Below, piece after piece: positions 39,298 to 47,218 of a stretch of 64,000 nt of DNA. Every line of letters begins with the position of its first letter. Position 1 is the stretch's first letter. The position numbers and the translations under genes are program-made. The notes below the pieces were generated by a model. The model searched no databases. It was not told the origin of the DNA and saw only the letters and a program-made list of their open reading frames with translations. Origin of the DNA: Actinomadura rudentiformis (GTDB lineage: Bacteria; Actinomycetota; Actinomycetes; Streptosporangiales; Streptosporangiaceae). The DNA lies in the NCBI RefSeq assembly GCF_008923185.1, contig NZ_WBMT01000026.1, positions 116,921-180,920 on the forward strand. The letters run 5' to 3'.

Positions 39298-41027
39298 GCG
39301 CGGATGATGAGAACCACTCCGTAGGAGAGATGGGGATGACGGAAGACAGCCGCGAGCCGGTCAAGGCGTCGCCGGGGGACGACCGGGTCGTCGCCGGCTA
39401 CGGGGCCGAACGGGCAGAGTCCGCAGGCACGCAGGACCAGGCGGACGATCTCCAGCAGGCGGCGGCCGGTCCCCAGGCCGAGGACACGGCCGAGCCGGAC
39501 ACCGAGCCCGGCTGGACGGCCGAGCACGGCGCCGTCGGATCCGCGGGCGGTGACGCGGGAGGCGGCTTCGCCCCGCCGGACCCGTTCGCCAAGGACGACG
39601 TGCCGCGGGACACGCGGCCGACCGCAGTCGAGACGCCCCTCCCCGAGGGCCTCGATCCGGGCCGGCACCGTCCCGGCTTCGTACCGCACAACCAGGACCC
39701 GCGTGCCGCCGCTGAGAACATGCAGGGCACCCCGTACGGCTGGCCGCCACAGTCCAGCCACCAGCCTCCGCCGCCCGGTGCGGGCGGCCCGGTGCCGCCG
39801 CCTCCGGGAGGCCGGCCGATGGGCCCGCCGCTTCCAGGTGGCCCGCGGCCGATGGGCGCCCCCGGCGGTTTCGGGGCGCCTCCAGGCGGCCCCAACTGGG
39901 CCCCTGTTCCGCCGCCTCCCGTGCCCGTGCGCGGCGGCCCCAGCATCAGCGTGCTGGCCGTCATCGGCCTCATCATCGCCCTGGTGGCCGGCGGTGTCGG
40001 TGCGGGGGTCGCGGTCATGGCGAGCGACGACGACGGCGGCAGCGTCAGCCTCGGCGGCGGCAGCGGCTCGGGCGCGGGCCCGGCCGTGAAGAACCGCCCG
40101 CCGGACTCGATCGCCGGGATCGCCCAGAAGGTGCTGCCCAGCGTCGTCATGATCCGGGTGGAGACGCCCGGTGGGCAGGGCGGCGCGGGCACCGGCTTCA
40201 TCGTCAACGGCGGCTACATCGTCACCAACAACCACGTGGTCTCCGCGGGCGGCGGGGATCCTCAAATCAAGGTCGTCTTCACCGACAAGAAGCAGCTGCC
40301 CGCCACGATCAAGGGCCGCGACCCGTCCTCGGACATCGCGGTGCTCAAGCCCGAGGGCGCGCACTCGCTGCCCGCGCTGACCATCGGCAACTCCGACGAC
40401 CTCGCGGTCGGCGACCCGGTGGTCGCGATCGGCTCGCCGCTGGGCCTGCAGAGCTCGGTGACCAGCGGGATCATCAGCTCGATGAACCGCGCGGTGCCCA
40501 CCCGGGGCGAGGGCGGCGGCGACGGCTCGGTCCTCAACGCCATCCAGACCGACGCGGCGATCAACCCCGGCAACTCCGGCGGGCCGCTGGTCGACCTCAA
40601 GGGCCGGGTCATCGGGATCAACACCGCCATCGCCACCCTCAACGGGGGGCAGGAGAGCGGCAGCATCGGCCTGGGCTTCGCCATCCCGATCAACCACGGC
40701 AAGCGGGTCGCCGAAGAGATCATCAGTACCGGCACCGCCAAGCGCACCCAGCTGGGCATCGGCATGGACCAGCGCTTCCCGGGCCCCGGTGTGAAGATCA
40801 GTGATACCGAGCAGAACGGGATCGTCCCGATCGTCAAGGGCGGCCCGGCCGAGCGTGCCGGTCTCAAGCCCGGCGACGTGATCACCAAGATCAACGACCA
40901 GCCGATCGAGGACCCGGCCGACCTCTCCGCGCAGATCCGCAGCAAGGCGCCCGGAGACAAGGTCAAGGTCACGTACACGCGTGGCGGTAAGGAGGCCACG
41001 GTCGAGGTCACCCTCGCCGCGGCCTGA
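39294..41027 (+). CDS. htrA: Membrane-bound HtrA/DegP-family serine protease with PDZ domain
   Basis: A 577-residue envelope quality-control protease. A cytosolic, acidic and Pro/Gly-rich N-terminus (about 1-215) precedes one membrane span (about 218-242). The protease domain has His in IVTNNHVVSAGG, Asp in DIAVLKPEG and Ser in NPGNSGGPLVD. A single PDZ domain (about 490-575) contains KGGPAERAGLKPGDVITKIN. The gene follows rseB in the SigE unit, as in the mycobacterial sigE locus. Start 39294 is favoured by the ATGA overlap with a leader ORF; an ATG at 39336 with GGAGA upstream is an alternative. Confidence 0.93.
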   Translation: MSADDENHSVGEMGMTEDSREPVKASPGDDRVVAGYGAERAESAGTQDQADDLQQAAAGPQAEDTAEPDTEPGWTAEHGAVGSAGGDAGGGFAPPDPFAKDDVPRDTRPTAVETPLPEGLDPGRHRPGFVPHNQDPRAAAENMQGTPYGWPPQSSHQPPPPGAGGPVPPPPGGRPMGPPLPGGPRPMGAPGGFGAPPGGPNWAPVPPPPVPVRGGPSISVLAVIGLIIALVAGGVGAGVAVMASDDDGGSVSLGGGSGSGAGPAVKNRPPDSIAGIAQKVLPSVVMIRVETPGGQGGAGTGFIVNGGYIVTNNHVVSAGGGDPQIKVVFTDKKQLPATIKGRDPSSDIAVLKPEGAHSLPALTIGNSDDLAVGDPVVAIGSPLGLQSSVTSGIISSMNRAVPTRGEGGGDGSVLNAIQTDAAINPGNSGGPLVDLKGRVIGINTAIATLNGGQESGSIGLGFAIPINHGKRVAEEIISTGTAKRTQLGIGMDQRFPGPGVKISDTEQNGIVPIVKGGPAERAGLKPGDVITKINDQPIEDPADLSAQIRSKAPGDKVKVTYTRGGKEATVEVTLAAA

Positions 41028-41057
41028 CGTTCAGATCCGGTTCATCCGGGCTGGAGA

Positions 41058-41063
41058 TACGCT
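41058..41063 (+). promoter_or_regulatory. Possible -10 box for tatB
   Basis: TACGCT, 54 bp before the tatB start. No convincing -35. The expected transcription start falls inside the hairpin at 41066-41096. Confidence 0.35.
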
Positions 41064-41065
41064 GT

Positions 41066-41096
41066 GGGGATCCGGGGCTGTACGGCCCGGATCCCC
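41066..41096 (+). terminator. Perfect 11-bp hairpin between htrA and tatB
   Basis: GGGGATCCGGG, nine-base loop, CCCGGATCCCC. It could terminate or attenuate read-through from htrA, or serve as a palindromic operator. No T-tract. Confidence 0.6.
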
Positions 41097-41116
41097 TGGC
41101 GCTTGTGGAGGACGGG

Positions 41117-41467
41117 TTGTTCGACGTCGGACTGGGCGAGATGGCCGTGCTCGTCGTGCTCGCACTAGTCATCTTCGGTGACAAGCTGCCCCAGGTCGCC
41201 GGCCAGGCGGGCCGGGCGCTGCGGCAGCTTCGGCAGATGGCCAACAGTGCCAAGGCCGATCTCCAGGACGGGCTCGGCCCGGAGTTCAAGGACTTCGACA
41301 TCGCTGACCTCAACCCCAAGACCTTCGTCCGCAAACACCTCCTCGAAGACCCCGACGACGAGCCGGGCCACGCCAACGGCCAGGTCTTCGACGACGAGCC
41401 CTACGCGACGGTGGCCGGCGGCCTCGAATACGGCGAACGCCCGCCCTTCGACAACGAAGCCACCTAA
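41117..41467 (+). CDS. tatB: Sec-independent protein translocase subunit TatB
   Basis: A 116-residue membrane protein that with TatA and TatC exports folded proteins. One N-terminal transmembrane helix (GEMAVLVVLALVIFG), the FGDKLPQVA hinge (the FGPxxLP motif in altered form), an amphipathic helix (QAGRALRQLRQMANSAKADLQ) and an acidic C-terminus are typical. I chose TTG 41117 because GGAGGA ends 4 bp upstream and the protein then begins in register with known TatB; GTG 41105 has no ribosome site. It follows htrA as in mycobacteria (Rv1224). Confidence 0.9.
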   Translation: MFDVGLGEMAVLVVLALVIFGDKLPQVAGQAGRALRQLRQMANSAKADLQDGLGPEFKDFDIADLNPKTFVRKHLLEDPDDEPGHANGQVFDDEPYATVAGGLEYGERPPFDNEAT

Positions 41468-41507
41468 CCTTGAGTGACGGATTCAGCGCGACCAGAGGAA
41501 GTGAAGA

Positions 41508-41711
41508 GTGGCATCGGTGCAGACGCTCGAACTCCGGTTGACCGCGCTTGAAGCGAGGGGCGCCGACGTCGAGAATCACTTCGGCATGCAGCTCTACAAG
41601 ATCCGGCGGGAGAGCGTCGCGACACAGCTCGACCTAGGCAAGATCATGCAGCACCTCGGGGTCGCCGAGGCGACGGAAGACGAGATCGACGAGGTTCTCG
41701 ATTCCGAATGA
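41508..41711 (+). CDS. Small coiled-coil protein
   Basis: A 67-residue acidic, helical protein with heptad-like Leu/Val spacing (LELRLTALEARGADVENHF) and an acidic tail. GTG start after AGAGGAAG at 6 bp. No family recognised. It follows tatB by 40 bp and is closed by a strong terminator, so it is probably the last gene of the unit. Confidence 0.7.
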   Translation: MASVQTLELRLTALEARGADVENHFGMQLYKIRRESVATQLDLGKIMQHLGVAEATEDEIDEVLDSE

Positions 41712-41725
41712 GCCGCCGAACTTAG

Positions 41726-41757
41726 GAAGGGCCCGTCCCAGGTGGGGCGGGCCCTTC
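41726..41757. terminator. Strong bidirectional terminator
   Basis: GAAGGGCCCGTCCCA and TGGGGCGGGCCCTTC form a 15-bp stem with one G-T pair and a two-base loop, followed by GTTTA. It separates the tatB unit from convergent mrp. Confidence 0.85.
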
Positions 41758-41773
41758 GTTTACGTGGGGTGGG

Positions 41774-42916
41774 TCACATCTTGTTCTTGGGGGTGATCCC
41801 TAGGGACATGCCGGAGAGGCCGCGGGAGCGGCCGCCGATCTTGTCGGCGATGGTGCGGAGCTCCTTGCCTGCCCCGGAGTCGGGGTCGGCCAGGACGAGG
41901 GGCTCGCCGTTGTCGCTGCCCTCGCGCAGCCGGGGGTCGATGGGGATCTGGCCCAGGAGGGGGACGCGGGTGCCCAGGGTCTGGGTGAGCGCGTCGGCGA
42001 CGGTCTGGCCGCCGCCCGAGCCGAAGATCTCCTGGCGCTCGCCGCAGTGGGGGCAGGCGAGGTACGACATGTTCTCGATCACGCCGACGACCTGCTGGTG
42101 GGTCTGGGCGGCGATTGCGCCGGCGCGTTCGGCCACCTCGGCGGCGGCCTGCTGCGGGGTGGTGACGACCAGGATCTCGGCCGAGGGGAGCAGCTGCGCG
42201 ACCGAGATCGCGATGTCGCCGGTGCCGGGCGGGAGGTCCATGAGCAGGACGTCGAGGTCGCCCCAGTAGACGTCGGCGAGGAACTGCTGGAGCGCCCGGT
42301 GCAGCATTGGGCCGCGCCACACGACGGGCTGGTTGCCGGCGGTGAACATGCCGACCGAGATCACCTTCACGTCATGCGCCGACGGCGGCATGATCATGTC
42401 TTCGACCTTGGTCGGCGGGTGCTCCACGCCCAGCATCCGCGGCACCGAGTGGCCGTAGATGTCGGCGTCGACCACGCCCACCTTGCGGCCCTGGGCGGCC
42501 AGCGCGGCGGCCAGGTTGACGGTGACGGAGGACTTGCCGACGCCGCCCTTGCCGCTGGCGACGGCGTAGACCTTGGTGAGGCTGCCCGGCTTGGCGAACG
42601 GGATCTCCTTGCCGGCGTCGCCGGGACGGAGCTTCTCGCGCAGCGCCTTGCGCTGCTCCTCGCTCATCACGTCCAGCTCGACCCGCACCGAGGTGACGCC
42701 GTCCAGCTTGCCGACGGCCTCGGTGACGCCGCTGGTCAGGGTGTCCTTCATCGGACAGCCGGCCACGGTCAGGAAGATGCCGACGTGCACCGAGCCGTCC
42801 GGCGCGATGTCGACGCTCTTGACCATGTCGAGCTCGGTGATGGGCTTACGGATCTCAGGATCGTTCACCGTGGCGAGCGCCGCGGTCACCTGCTCGGTCG
42901 TCAACTGGGAGGCCAT
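41774..42916 (-). CDS. mrp: Mrp/NBP35-family iron-sulfur cluster carrier ATPase
   Basis: A 380-residue cytosolic P-loop ATPase that binds and delivers Fe-S clusters. An N-terminal MIP18 (DUF59) domain of about 90 residues includes VNDPEIRKPITELDMV and the TVAGCPMKDTL Cys. The ATPase has the deviant Walker A SGKGGVGKSSVTVNLA (about residue 122), DADIYGHSVP, and the C-terminal CPHC (ACPHCGERQEIFG) that binds the cluster at the dimer interface. ATG 42916; an ATG nine bases upstream is equally possible. Same locus as mycobacterial Rv1229c. Confidence 0.95.
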   Translation of the reverse strand: MASQLTTEQVTAALATVNDPEIRKPITELDMVKSVDIAPDGSVHVGIFLTVAGCPMKDTLTSGVTEAVGKLDGVTSVRVELDVMSEEQRKALREKLRPGDAGKEIPFAKPGSLTKVYAVASGKGGVGKSSVTVNLAAALAAQGRKVGVVDADIYGHSVPRMLGVEHPPTKVEDMIMPPSAHDVKVISVGMFTAGNQPVVWRGPMLHRALQQFLADVYWGDLDVLLMDLPPGTGDIAISVAQLLPSAEILVVTTPQQAAAEVAERAGAIAAQTHQQVVGVIENMSYLACPHCGERQEIFGSGGGQTVADALTQTLGTRVPLLGQIPIDPRLREGSDNGEPLVLADPDSGAGKELRTIADKIGGRSRGLSGMSLGITPKNKM

Positions 42917-43073
42917 GCCACCCATGGTATGAAGTCGGCGCGGATGCTTGTTAATCCGGGGTCGCAAACCCCCCGGGGGTGATCTTCGGATGGTCCGGCA
43001 GATGGTCCGGCGGAACGGGATGACCGGGGACGACACGGCTCCGGACGGCATCGCGCGGGCCCGCGAGGAGCCG

Positions 43074-43079
43074 TACGAT
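43074..43079 (+). promoter_or_regulatory. Candidate -10 box of a leaderless promoter (MarR gene)
   Basis: TACGAT, six bases before the GTG at 43086. It selects this start over longer in-frame readings. Confidence 0.55.
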
Positions 43080-43085
43080 CGGGGC

Positions 43086-43559
43086 GTGACACTGCCGTCC
43101 AGCACCATTTCGGCCGCCGAGCTGACCGTATGGCGCACCCTGCTCCGCGCCCAGGTCCAGATCTCCCGCCGCATCCAGGCCGACCTGCTGGCCGACCACG
43201 ATCTCGCGCTCGCCTCGTACGACGTGCTCATGCATTTGGGCGAGGCCCCGGATGGCCGGCTGCGGATGAACGACCTCGCCGACCGGGTGCTGCTCTCCCG
43301 CAGTGGCCTCACCCGCCTGGTCGACCGGCTCCAGCGGGAGGGGCTGGTCTGCCGCGCGTCGTGCGACAGCGACGCGCGCGGGCTGTTCGCCGTGCTGACC
43401 CCGGCGGGCCGCGCCCGGCTCGCCGCGGCCACCCCGACCTACCAGCGAGGTGTACGCGAGTACGTGCTGAGCAGGCTCGACGAGGAAGACCTGCGCCAGT
43501 TCGGCCACATCCTGGACAAGCTCGCCGACGACCCGGTCGTGGCGGCTCCCGTCCTGTGA
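43086..43559 (+). CDS. MarR family transcriptional regulator
   Basis: A 157-residue regulator. The winged helix is readable: LASYDVLMHLGEAPDGRLRM, NDLADRVLLSRSGLTRLVDR, LQREGLVCR and the DARGLFAVLTPAGR wing. Terminal helices for dimerisation complete the fold. GTG start 43086 chosen from the TACGAT box. It is divergent from mrp. Its TGA is the first TGA of a 17-bp tandem repeat. Target unknown. Confidence 0.9.
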   Translation: MTLPSSTISAAELTVWRTLLRAQVQISRRIQADLLADHDLALASYDVLMHLGEAPDGRLRMNDLADRVLLSRSGLTRLVDRLQREGLVCRASCDSDARGLFAVLTPAGRARLAAATPTYQRGVREYVLSRLDEEDLRQFGHILDKLADDPVVAAPVL

Positions 43560-43628
43560 CGGCGCCTGTCCTGTGACGGCGCCTGTCCTGTGACGGCGCC
43601 TGTCCTGTGACGGCGCCTGTCCTGTAAC
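43551..43628 (+). repeat. Four tandem 17-bp repeats plus a partial, starting across a stop codon
   Basis: GTCCTGTGACGGCGCCT at 43551, 43568, 43585 and 43602, then a partial copy. The MarR stop TGA (43557-43559) lies in the first copy, so the last codons and stop are repeated. Confidence 0.95.
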
Positions 43629-43655
43629 GGGCCCGTCCTCTTGTGGCCGGGGCTG

Positions 43656-44150
43656 TCAGAGGCTGTGGCTGGAGTTCTTGCCGTTGGAGTCGAGCTCTTT
43701 GAGCATCCCCTGAAGTTCCGAACGCAGGAAGTCGCGCGTGGCCACCTCGTTCAGCGCAAGACGGAGCGCGGCGACCTCGCGGGTGAGGTACTCGGTGTCG
43801 GAGATGCTCCGTTCGCCGCGCGCCCGGTCCTGCTCGTACTGCACCCGGTCGCGGTCGTCCTGCCGGTTCTGGGCGAGCAGGATCAGCGGCGCCGCGTACG
43901 ACGCCTGCAGCGACAGCATCAGCGTCAGGAAGATGAACGGGTACGGATCGAACTTGAGCGGCGCCGGGGCCAGCAGGTTCCACAGGATCCAGACCGCGAC
44001 GAAGACGGTCATGTAGACCAGGAACCGGGCGGTGCCGAGAAAGCGCGCGATGCGTTCCGACAGCCGGCCGAACGACTCGGGATCGTAGTGCGGCCGCGGC
44101 AGCACGGTCCGGCGGATCTCGCGTGGCTGCTCAAGACGGGACGGGCTCAT
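43656..44150 (-). CDS. DUF1003 membrane protein
   Basis: A 164-residue protein with two adjacent membrane helices (about 42-62 and 72-92). The FLVYMTVFVAVWILWN, FDPYPFIFLTLMLSLQASYA and PLILLAQNRQDDRDRVQ blocks are the DUF1003 signature. A C-terminal coiled coil (about 118-155) follows. The ATG overlaps the stop of the MgtE-like gene (ATGA), so the two proteins probably work together, possibly in divalent-cation homeostasis. Confidence 0.9.
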   Translation of the reverse strand: MSPSRLEQPREIRRTVLPRPHYDPESFGRLSERIARFLGTARFLVYMTVFVAVWILWNLLAPAPLKFDPYPFIFLTLMLSLQASYAAPLILLAQNRQDDRDRVQYEQDRARGERSISDTEYLTREVAALRLALNEVATRDFLRSELQGMLKELDSNGKNSSHSL

Positions 44151-45502
44151 GTGGTGCCCTCCGTGCCGTTCGGGGTCTCGATCTCATCGCGGACGACCGG
44201 GAACTCGCCGCTGCGGACCGCCTCCTCCTCGGGGTCGGCCGTCTCCTCGGCCGTGGCGTCCATCACGGTCTCCCGCCAGTCCTCGGGGAGCAGGTGGTCG
44301 AGCACGTCGTCGATCGTGACGGCGCCGAGGAGGTGCCCGTTCTCGTCCACCACTGCGCCCGCCACCAGGTTGTAGGTGGCGAGGAACGTCGCCACGGCCT
44401 CCAGCGTCATCGTCGGGCGCAGCGGGTCGAGCTCGCTGTCCACACTGCCACTGACCAGTGACGACGGCGGCTCGCGCAGCAGGCGCTGGAAGTGCACGGT
44501 GCCCAGGTAACGGCCGGTCGGGGTCTCGGTGGGCGGGCGGCACACGTACACCTGCGCGGCCAGCGCCGGGTTGAGGTCGGGGTTGCGGATCTGGGCCAGC
44601 GCGTCGGCCACGCTCGCGTCCGGCGACACGATCACCGGGTCGGTGGTCATCAGCCCGCCCGCCGTGTCGTCCTGGTACGTCAGCAGCCGCCGCACCGGCG
44701 CCGCCTCCTGCGGCTCCATCCGGGTCAGCAGCTGCTCGCGCTGGTCGGTGGGCAACTCGCCGAGCAGGTCGGCGGCGTCGTCCGGCCCCATGGCCTCCAG
44801 CACGTCGGCGGCGCGCTCGACCTCCAGCTTGCCGAGGATCTCGACCTGGTCGTCGTCGGGGAGTTCCTCCAGCACGTCGGCCAGCCGCTCGTCGTCGAGC
44901 GCCAGCGCGATCTCGGCGCGGCGCTTCTCCGGCAGGTCGTGCACGAAGTTGGCCAGGTCGGCGGGCTTCATCTTCTCGAACGCGGCGATCACGCCGGCGG
45001 CGCCCTGGCCGTGCTCGACGGCCGAGAAACCGGTCACCGCATCCCAGTCGACGACGAAGACCTCGCCGTGCCTGCGGCGCAGCCCGCGGCCGCCGCCGCG
45101 CCGCACCGCCACCTTGTTGACCAGCCAGTCCCTCGTCCGGGTCGGCTCCATGGCCACGTCCACCACGGACACGGCCTCGCCGGTCTCGGTCAGTTTCACC
45201 GTCCGGTCCAGCATCTCGGCGATGACCAGGGTCTCGGACTCGCGCTGCTGGAAGCGGCGCACGTTCAGCCGCCCGTTGAACACGATCGCGTCCGACTCGA
45301 TGACCGTCACCCGGGTGATCGGCAGGAACACCGGCCGCCGTGGCTGTACCTCCACCACCAGGCCCAGGACGCGCGGCGGCTTGGCGCCCAGGCGGAGCGC
45401 GACCACCACGTCGCGGACACGGCCGACCTGGTCGCCCGCGGGGTCGAACACGGCGATTCCGGCGAGGCGGGCGATGAACACCCGGGTCGGGGATCCGCTC
45501 AT
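44147..45502 (-). CDS. PRC-barrel/MgtE_N/CBS-pair protein without a channel domain
   Basis: A 451-residue soluble protein. An N-terminal PRC-barrel-like domain (about 8-150, with DQVGRVRDVVVAL) is followed by the MgtE intracellular N domain (about 195-300; EKRRAEIALALDDERLADVL, ERAADVLEAMGPDDAADLL) and two CBS motifs (about 310-430; TTDPVIVSPDASVADAL, LRPTMTLEAVATFLATYN, AVTIDDVLDHL). MgtE Mg2+ channels have the same regulatory part but then five membrane helices, which are missing here. It is coupled to a DUF1003 membrane protein that may supply the membrane function. Leaderless start (TAGTGT, 7 bp). Confidence 0.9.
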   Translation of the reverse strand: MSGSPTRVFIARLAGIAVFDPAGDQVGRVRDVVVALRLGAKPPRVLGLVVEVQPRRPVFLPITRVTVIESDAIVFNGRLNVRRFQQRESETLVIAEMLDRTVKLTETGEAVSVVDVAMEPTRTRDWLVNKVAVRRGGGRGLRRRHGEVFVVDWDAVTGFSAVEHGQGAAGVIAAFEKMKPADLANFVHDLPEKRRAEIALALDDERLADVLEELPDDDQVEILGKLEVERAADVLEAMGPDDAADLLGELPTDQREQLLTRMEPQEAAPVRRLLTYQDDTAGGLMTTDPVIVSPDASVADALAQIRNPDLNPALAAQVYVCRPPTETPTGRYLGTVHFQRLLREPPSSLVSGSVDSELDPLRPTMTLEAVATFLATYNLVAGAVVDENGHLLGAVTIDDVLDHLLPEDWRETVMDATAEETADPEEEAVRSGEFPVVRDEIETPNGTEGTT

Positions 45503-45509
45503 GGGAGGC

Positions 45510-45515
45510 ACACTA
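45510..45515 (-). promoter_or_regulatory. Candidate -10 box of a leaderless promoter (MgtE-like gene)
   Basis: TAGTGT on the minus strand, seven bases before the ATG at 45502. Confidence 0.55.
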
Positions 45516-45576
45516 CCCACGATCATGGGGTTGACCCGGACCTGGAGCGTGATCGACCTGCGGTTTGCGAGGGCCA

Positions 45577-45603
45577 TGTCACATCCCGTGCGGCCGTCCC
45601 GTC
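45577..45603 (+). promoter_or_regulatory. ECF41-type promoter
   Basis: TGTCACA at 45577-45583, a 16-bp spacer, CGTC at 45600-45603: an exact match to the published ECF41 promoter pattern. It lies 57 bp before the carboxymuconolactone decarboxylase gene, the usual ECF41 target. Confidence 0.85.
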
Positions 45604-45660
45604 GTAGGGAATGACCGGGAAACGGCCCGACCGCGGGCCGGAGCAGAAGGGAAGGCCGTC

Positions 45661-46242
45661 ATGGCTCGCATCTCGCTGGACCCCCCGAGGACGCGCACCT
45701 ACCGCCTCGGCGCGTGGCTCACCCGTAAGAAGTTCGGCAAGGAGCTCGACCCCGGCCGTGCGATGGGCCACCACATGGGGGTGTCGGCCGCGTACGGGAT
45801 CCTCGAAGCCCAGGTGCTGCGCTGGAAGGCTCTGCCGCACCGGCTCAAGGATCTCGCCTGCATGGCCGCGGCGGTCAGGATCGGGTGCTCGTGGTGCGTG
45901 GACTTCGGCACCTGGGAGGCCAACATGCACGGGACGCCGCTGGAGAAGGTCGAGGCGGTGCCGCACTGGCGCGACAGCGAGCTGTTCGAGGAGGACGAGC
46001 GCCTGGTCCTGGAGTACGCGGAGGCCATGACCGCGGACCCGCCCGAGGTGACCGACGAGCTGACCGAGGCGCTGCGCCGGCACCTGACCGAGAAGCAGCT
46101 GGTCGAGCTCACCATGATCGTGGCACTGGAGAACCTGCGGTCGCGGTTCAACGCGGCGGCGGGCCTGACCGGCCAGGGCTTCAAGGAGATGTGCGAGGCC
46201 CCGGCCGGCCGTGCTGCCGCCCCGTCCCGGCACGACGCGTGA
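45661..46242 (+). CDS. Carboxymuconolactone decarboxylase/AhpD-fold protein (ECF41 target)
   Basis: A 193-residue helical protein with a redox-type C-x2-C (GCSWCVDFGTW, about residues 78-81) and an ENLRSRFNAAAGL helix, as in AhpD-like carboxymuconolactone decarboxylase proteins. Genes of this group are the conserved partners of ECF41 sigma factors. It precedes the sigma gene by 70 bp in the same direction and has the matching promoter. The ATG follows AGAAGGGAAGG. Possible peroxide or thiol reductase function; not proven. Confidence 0.9.
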   Translation: MARISLDPPRTRTYRLGAWLTRKKFGKELDPGRAMGHHMGVSAAYGILEAQVLRWKALPHRLKDLACMAAAVRIGCSWCVDFGTWEANMHGTPLEKVEAVPHWRDSELFEEDERLVLEYAEAMTADPPEVTDELTEALRRHLTEKQLVELTMIVALENLRSRFNAAAGLTGQGFKEMCEAPAGRAAAPSRHDA

Positions 46243-46312
46243 GGTGCGTGTGCTCGTGAAGGGCGGCGCGTGAGGGGCCCATGACCCCCTGGGCGCGACG
46301 CATGAGAAGCTC

Positions 46313-47218
46313 GTGTCCGTGAGCGACGTCGCGGCCGAGGTGTTCCAGGAACACCGGAACCTGCTGTTCGCGGTGGCCTACCGGATGCTGGGCACGGCGG
46401 CGGACGCCGAGGACGCGGTGCAGGATGCCTGGCTGAAATGGTCCGCCGCTGATCGTTCCGACGTGGCGGACCCGAAGGCGTACCTCATCCGGATCACGAC
46501 CAACCTTGCTCTCGACCGGCTGCGGTCCGCGCAGGTGAAGCGCGAGACCTATGTCGGCCCGTGGCTGCCCGAGCCGATGCTGACCTCGCCGGACGTCGCC
46601 GAGGACGCGGAGCTGGCCGAGTCGGTGTCCATGGCGATGCTGGTGGTGCTGGAGACCCTGAGCCCGCTCGAGCGGGCCGCGTTCGTGCTGAAGGAGGTCT
46701 TCGGCTTCCCGTACGCGGAGATCGCCAAGGCGCTGGACCGGTCGGAGGCCTCCGTCCGGCAGCTCAGCATGCGCGCCCGCAAGCACGTCGAGGCGCGGCG
46801 GCCGCGGTTCGAGGCCGATCCGCGGGAGCGGCGCAAGGCCACCGAACGGTTCCTGGACGCGACCATGGGCGGCGACATCAACCGGCTCATGGAGATCCTC
46901 GCTCCGGACGTCGCACTGTGGACCGACGGCGGCGGCAAGGTCAGGGCAGCACTGCGGACGATCCACGGCGCCGCGAAGGTCGCACGCTGGCTCACCGCGG
47001 TCACGCACCAGCCCTACGCGGGCGTCGAGCCGCACGACATGCGGATCCGGACCGTGCTGCTGAACGGTGAGCACGCGCTGGTCATCGACGGGCCCGCCGG
47101 GCCGATCACGACCGTCTCGGTGGACATCGACGACCAGGGCAGGGTCCGGGCCATCCATCTCGTGGCCAACCCGGACAAGCTCCAAGCGGTCGCGGAGGGC
47201 CAGGAACTGCCTCTCTAG
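46313..47218 (+). CDS. sigJ: ECF41-group sigma factor with SnoaL-like C-terminal domain
   Basis: A 301-residue sigma factor. Region 2: NLLFAVAYRMLGTAADAEDA, VQDAWLKW, AYLIRITTNLALDRL. Region 4: LSPLERAAFVLKEVFGFPYA, IAKALDRSEASVRQLSMRAR. The inter-region YVGPWLPEP is a hallmark of ECF41 (SigJ type). The C-terminal about 110 residues form a SnoaL/NTF2-like domain with DGGGK (about residues 203-207) that acts in place of an anti-sigma factor. GTG 46313 chosen; GTG 46319 is nearly equivalent. Stop shares CTAG with the opposite gene. Confidence 0.92.
   Translation: MSVSDVAAEVFQEHRNLLFAVAYRMLGTAADAEDAVQDAWLKWSAADRSDVADPKAYLIRITTNLALDRLRSAQVKRETYVGPWLPEPMLTSPDVAEDAELAESVSMAMLVVLETLSPLERAAFVLKEVFGFPYAEIAKALDRSEASVRQLSMRARKHVEARRPRFEADPRERRKATERFLDATMGGDINRLMEILAPDVALWTDGGGKVRAALRTIHGAAKVARWLTAVTHQPYAGVEPHDMRIRTVLLNGEHALVIDGPAGPITTVSVDIDDQGRVRAIHLVANPDKLQAVAEGQELPL

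Noticed and set aside
39336..39338. ATG 39336 as the htrA start
   Set aside because: It has GGAGA upstream and is possible, but ATG 39294 is better supported by the ATGA overlap with a leader ORF behind a TATGCT box. I keep it as an alternative.
42925..43432. N-terminal extension of mrp through the MarR gene
   Set aside because: The extended frame is antisense to MarR and lacks similarity to Mrp; the family starts at the DUF59 domain.
43551..43628. 17-bp tandem repeats considered as CRISPR or an origin iteron array
   Set aside because: Units are directly adjacent with no spacers, and no cas or replication genes are nearby.
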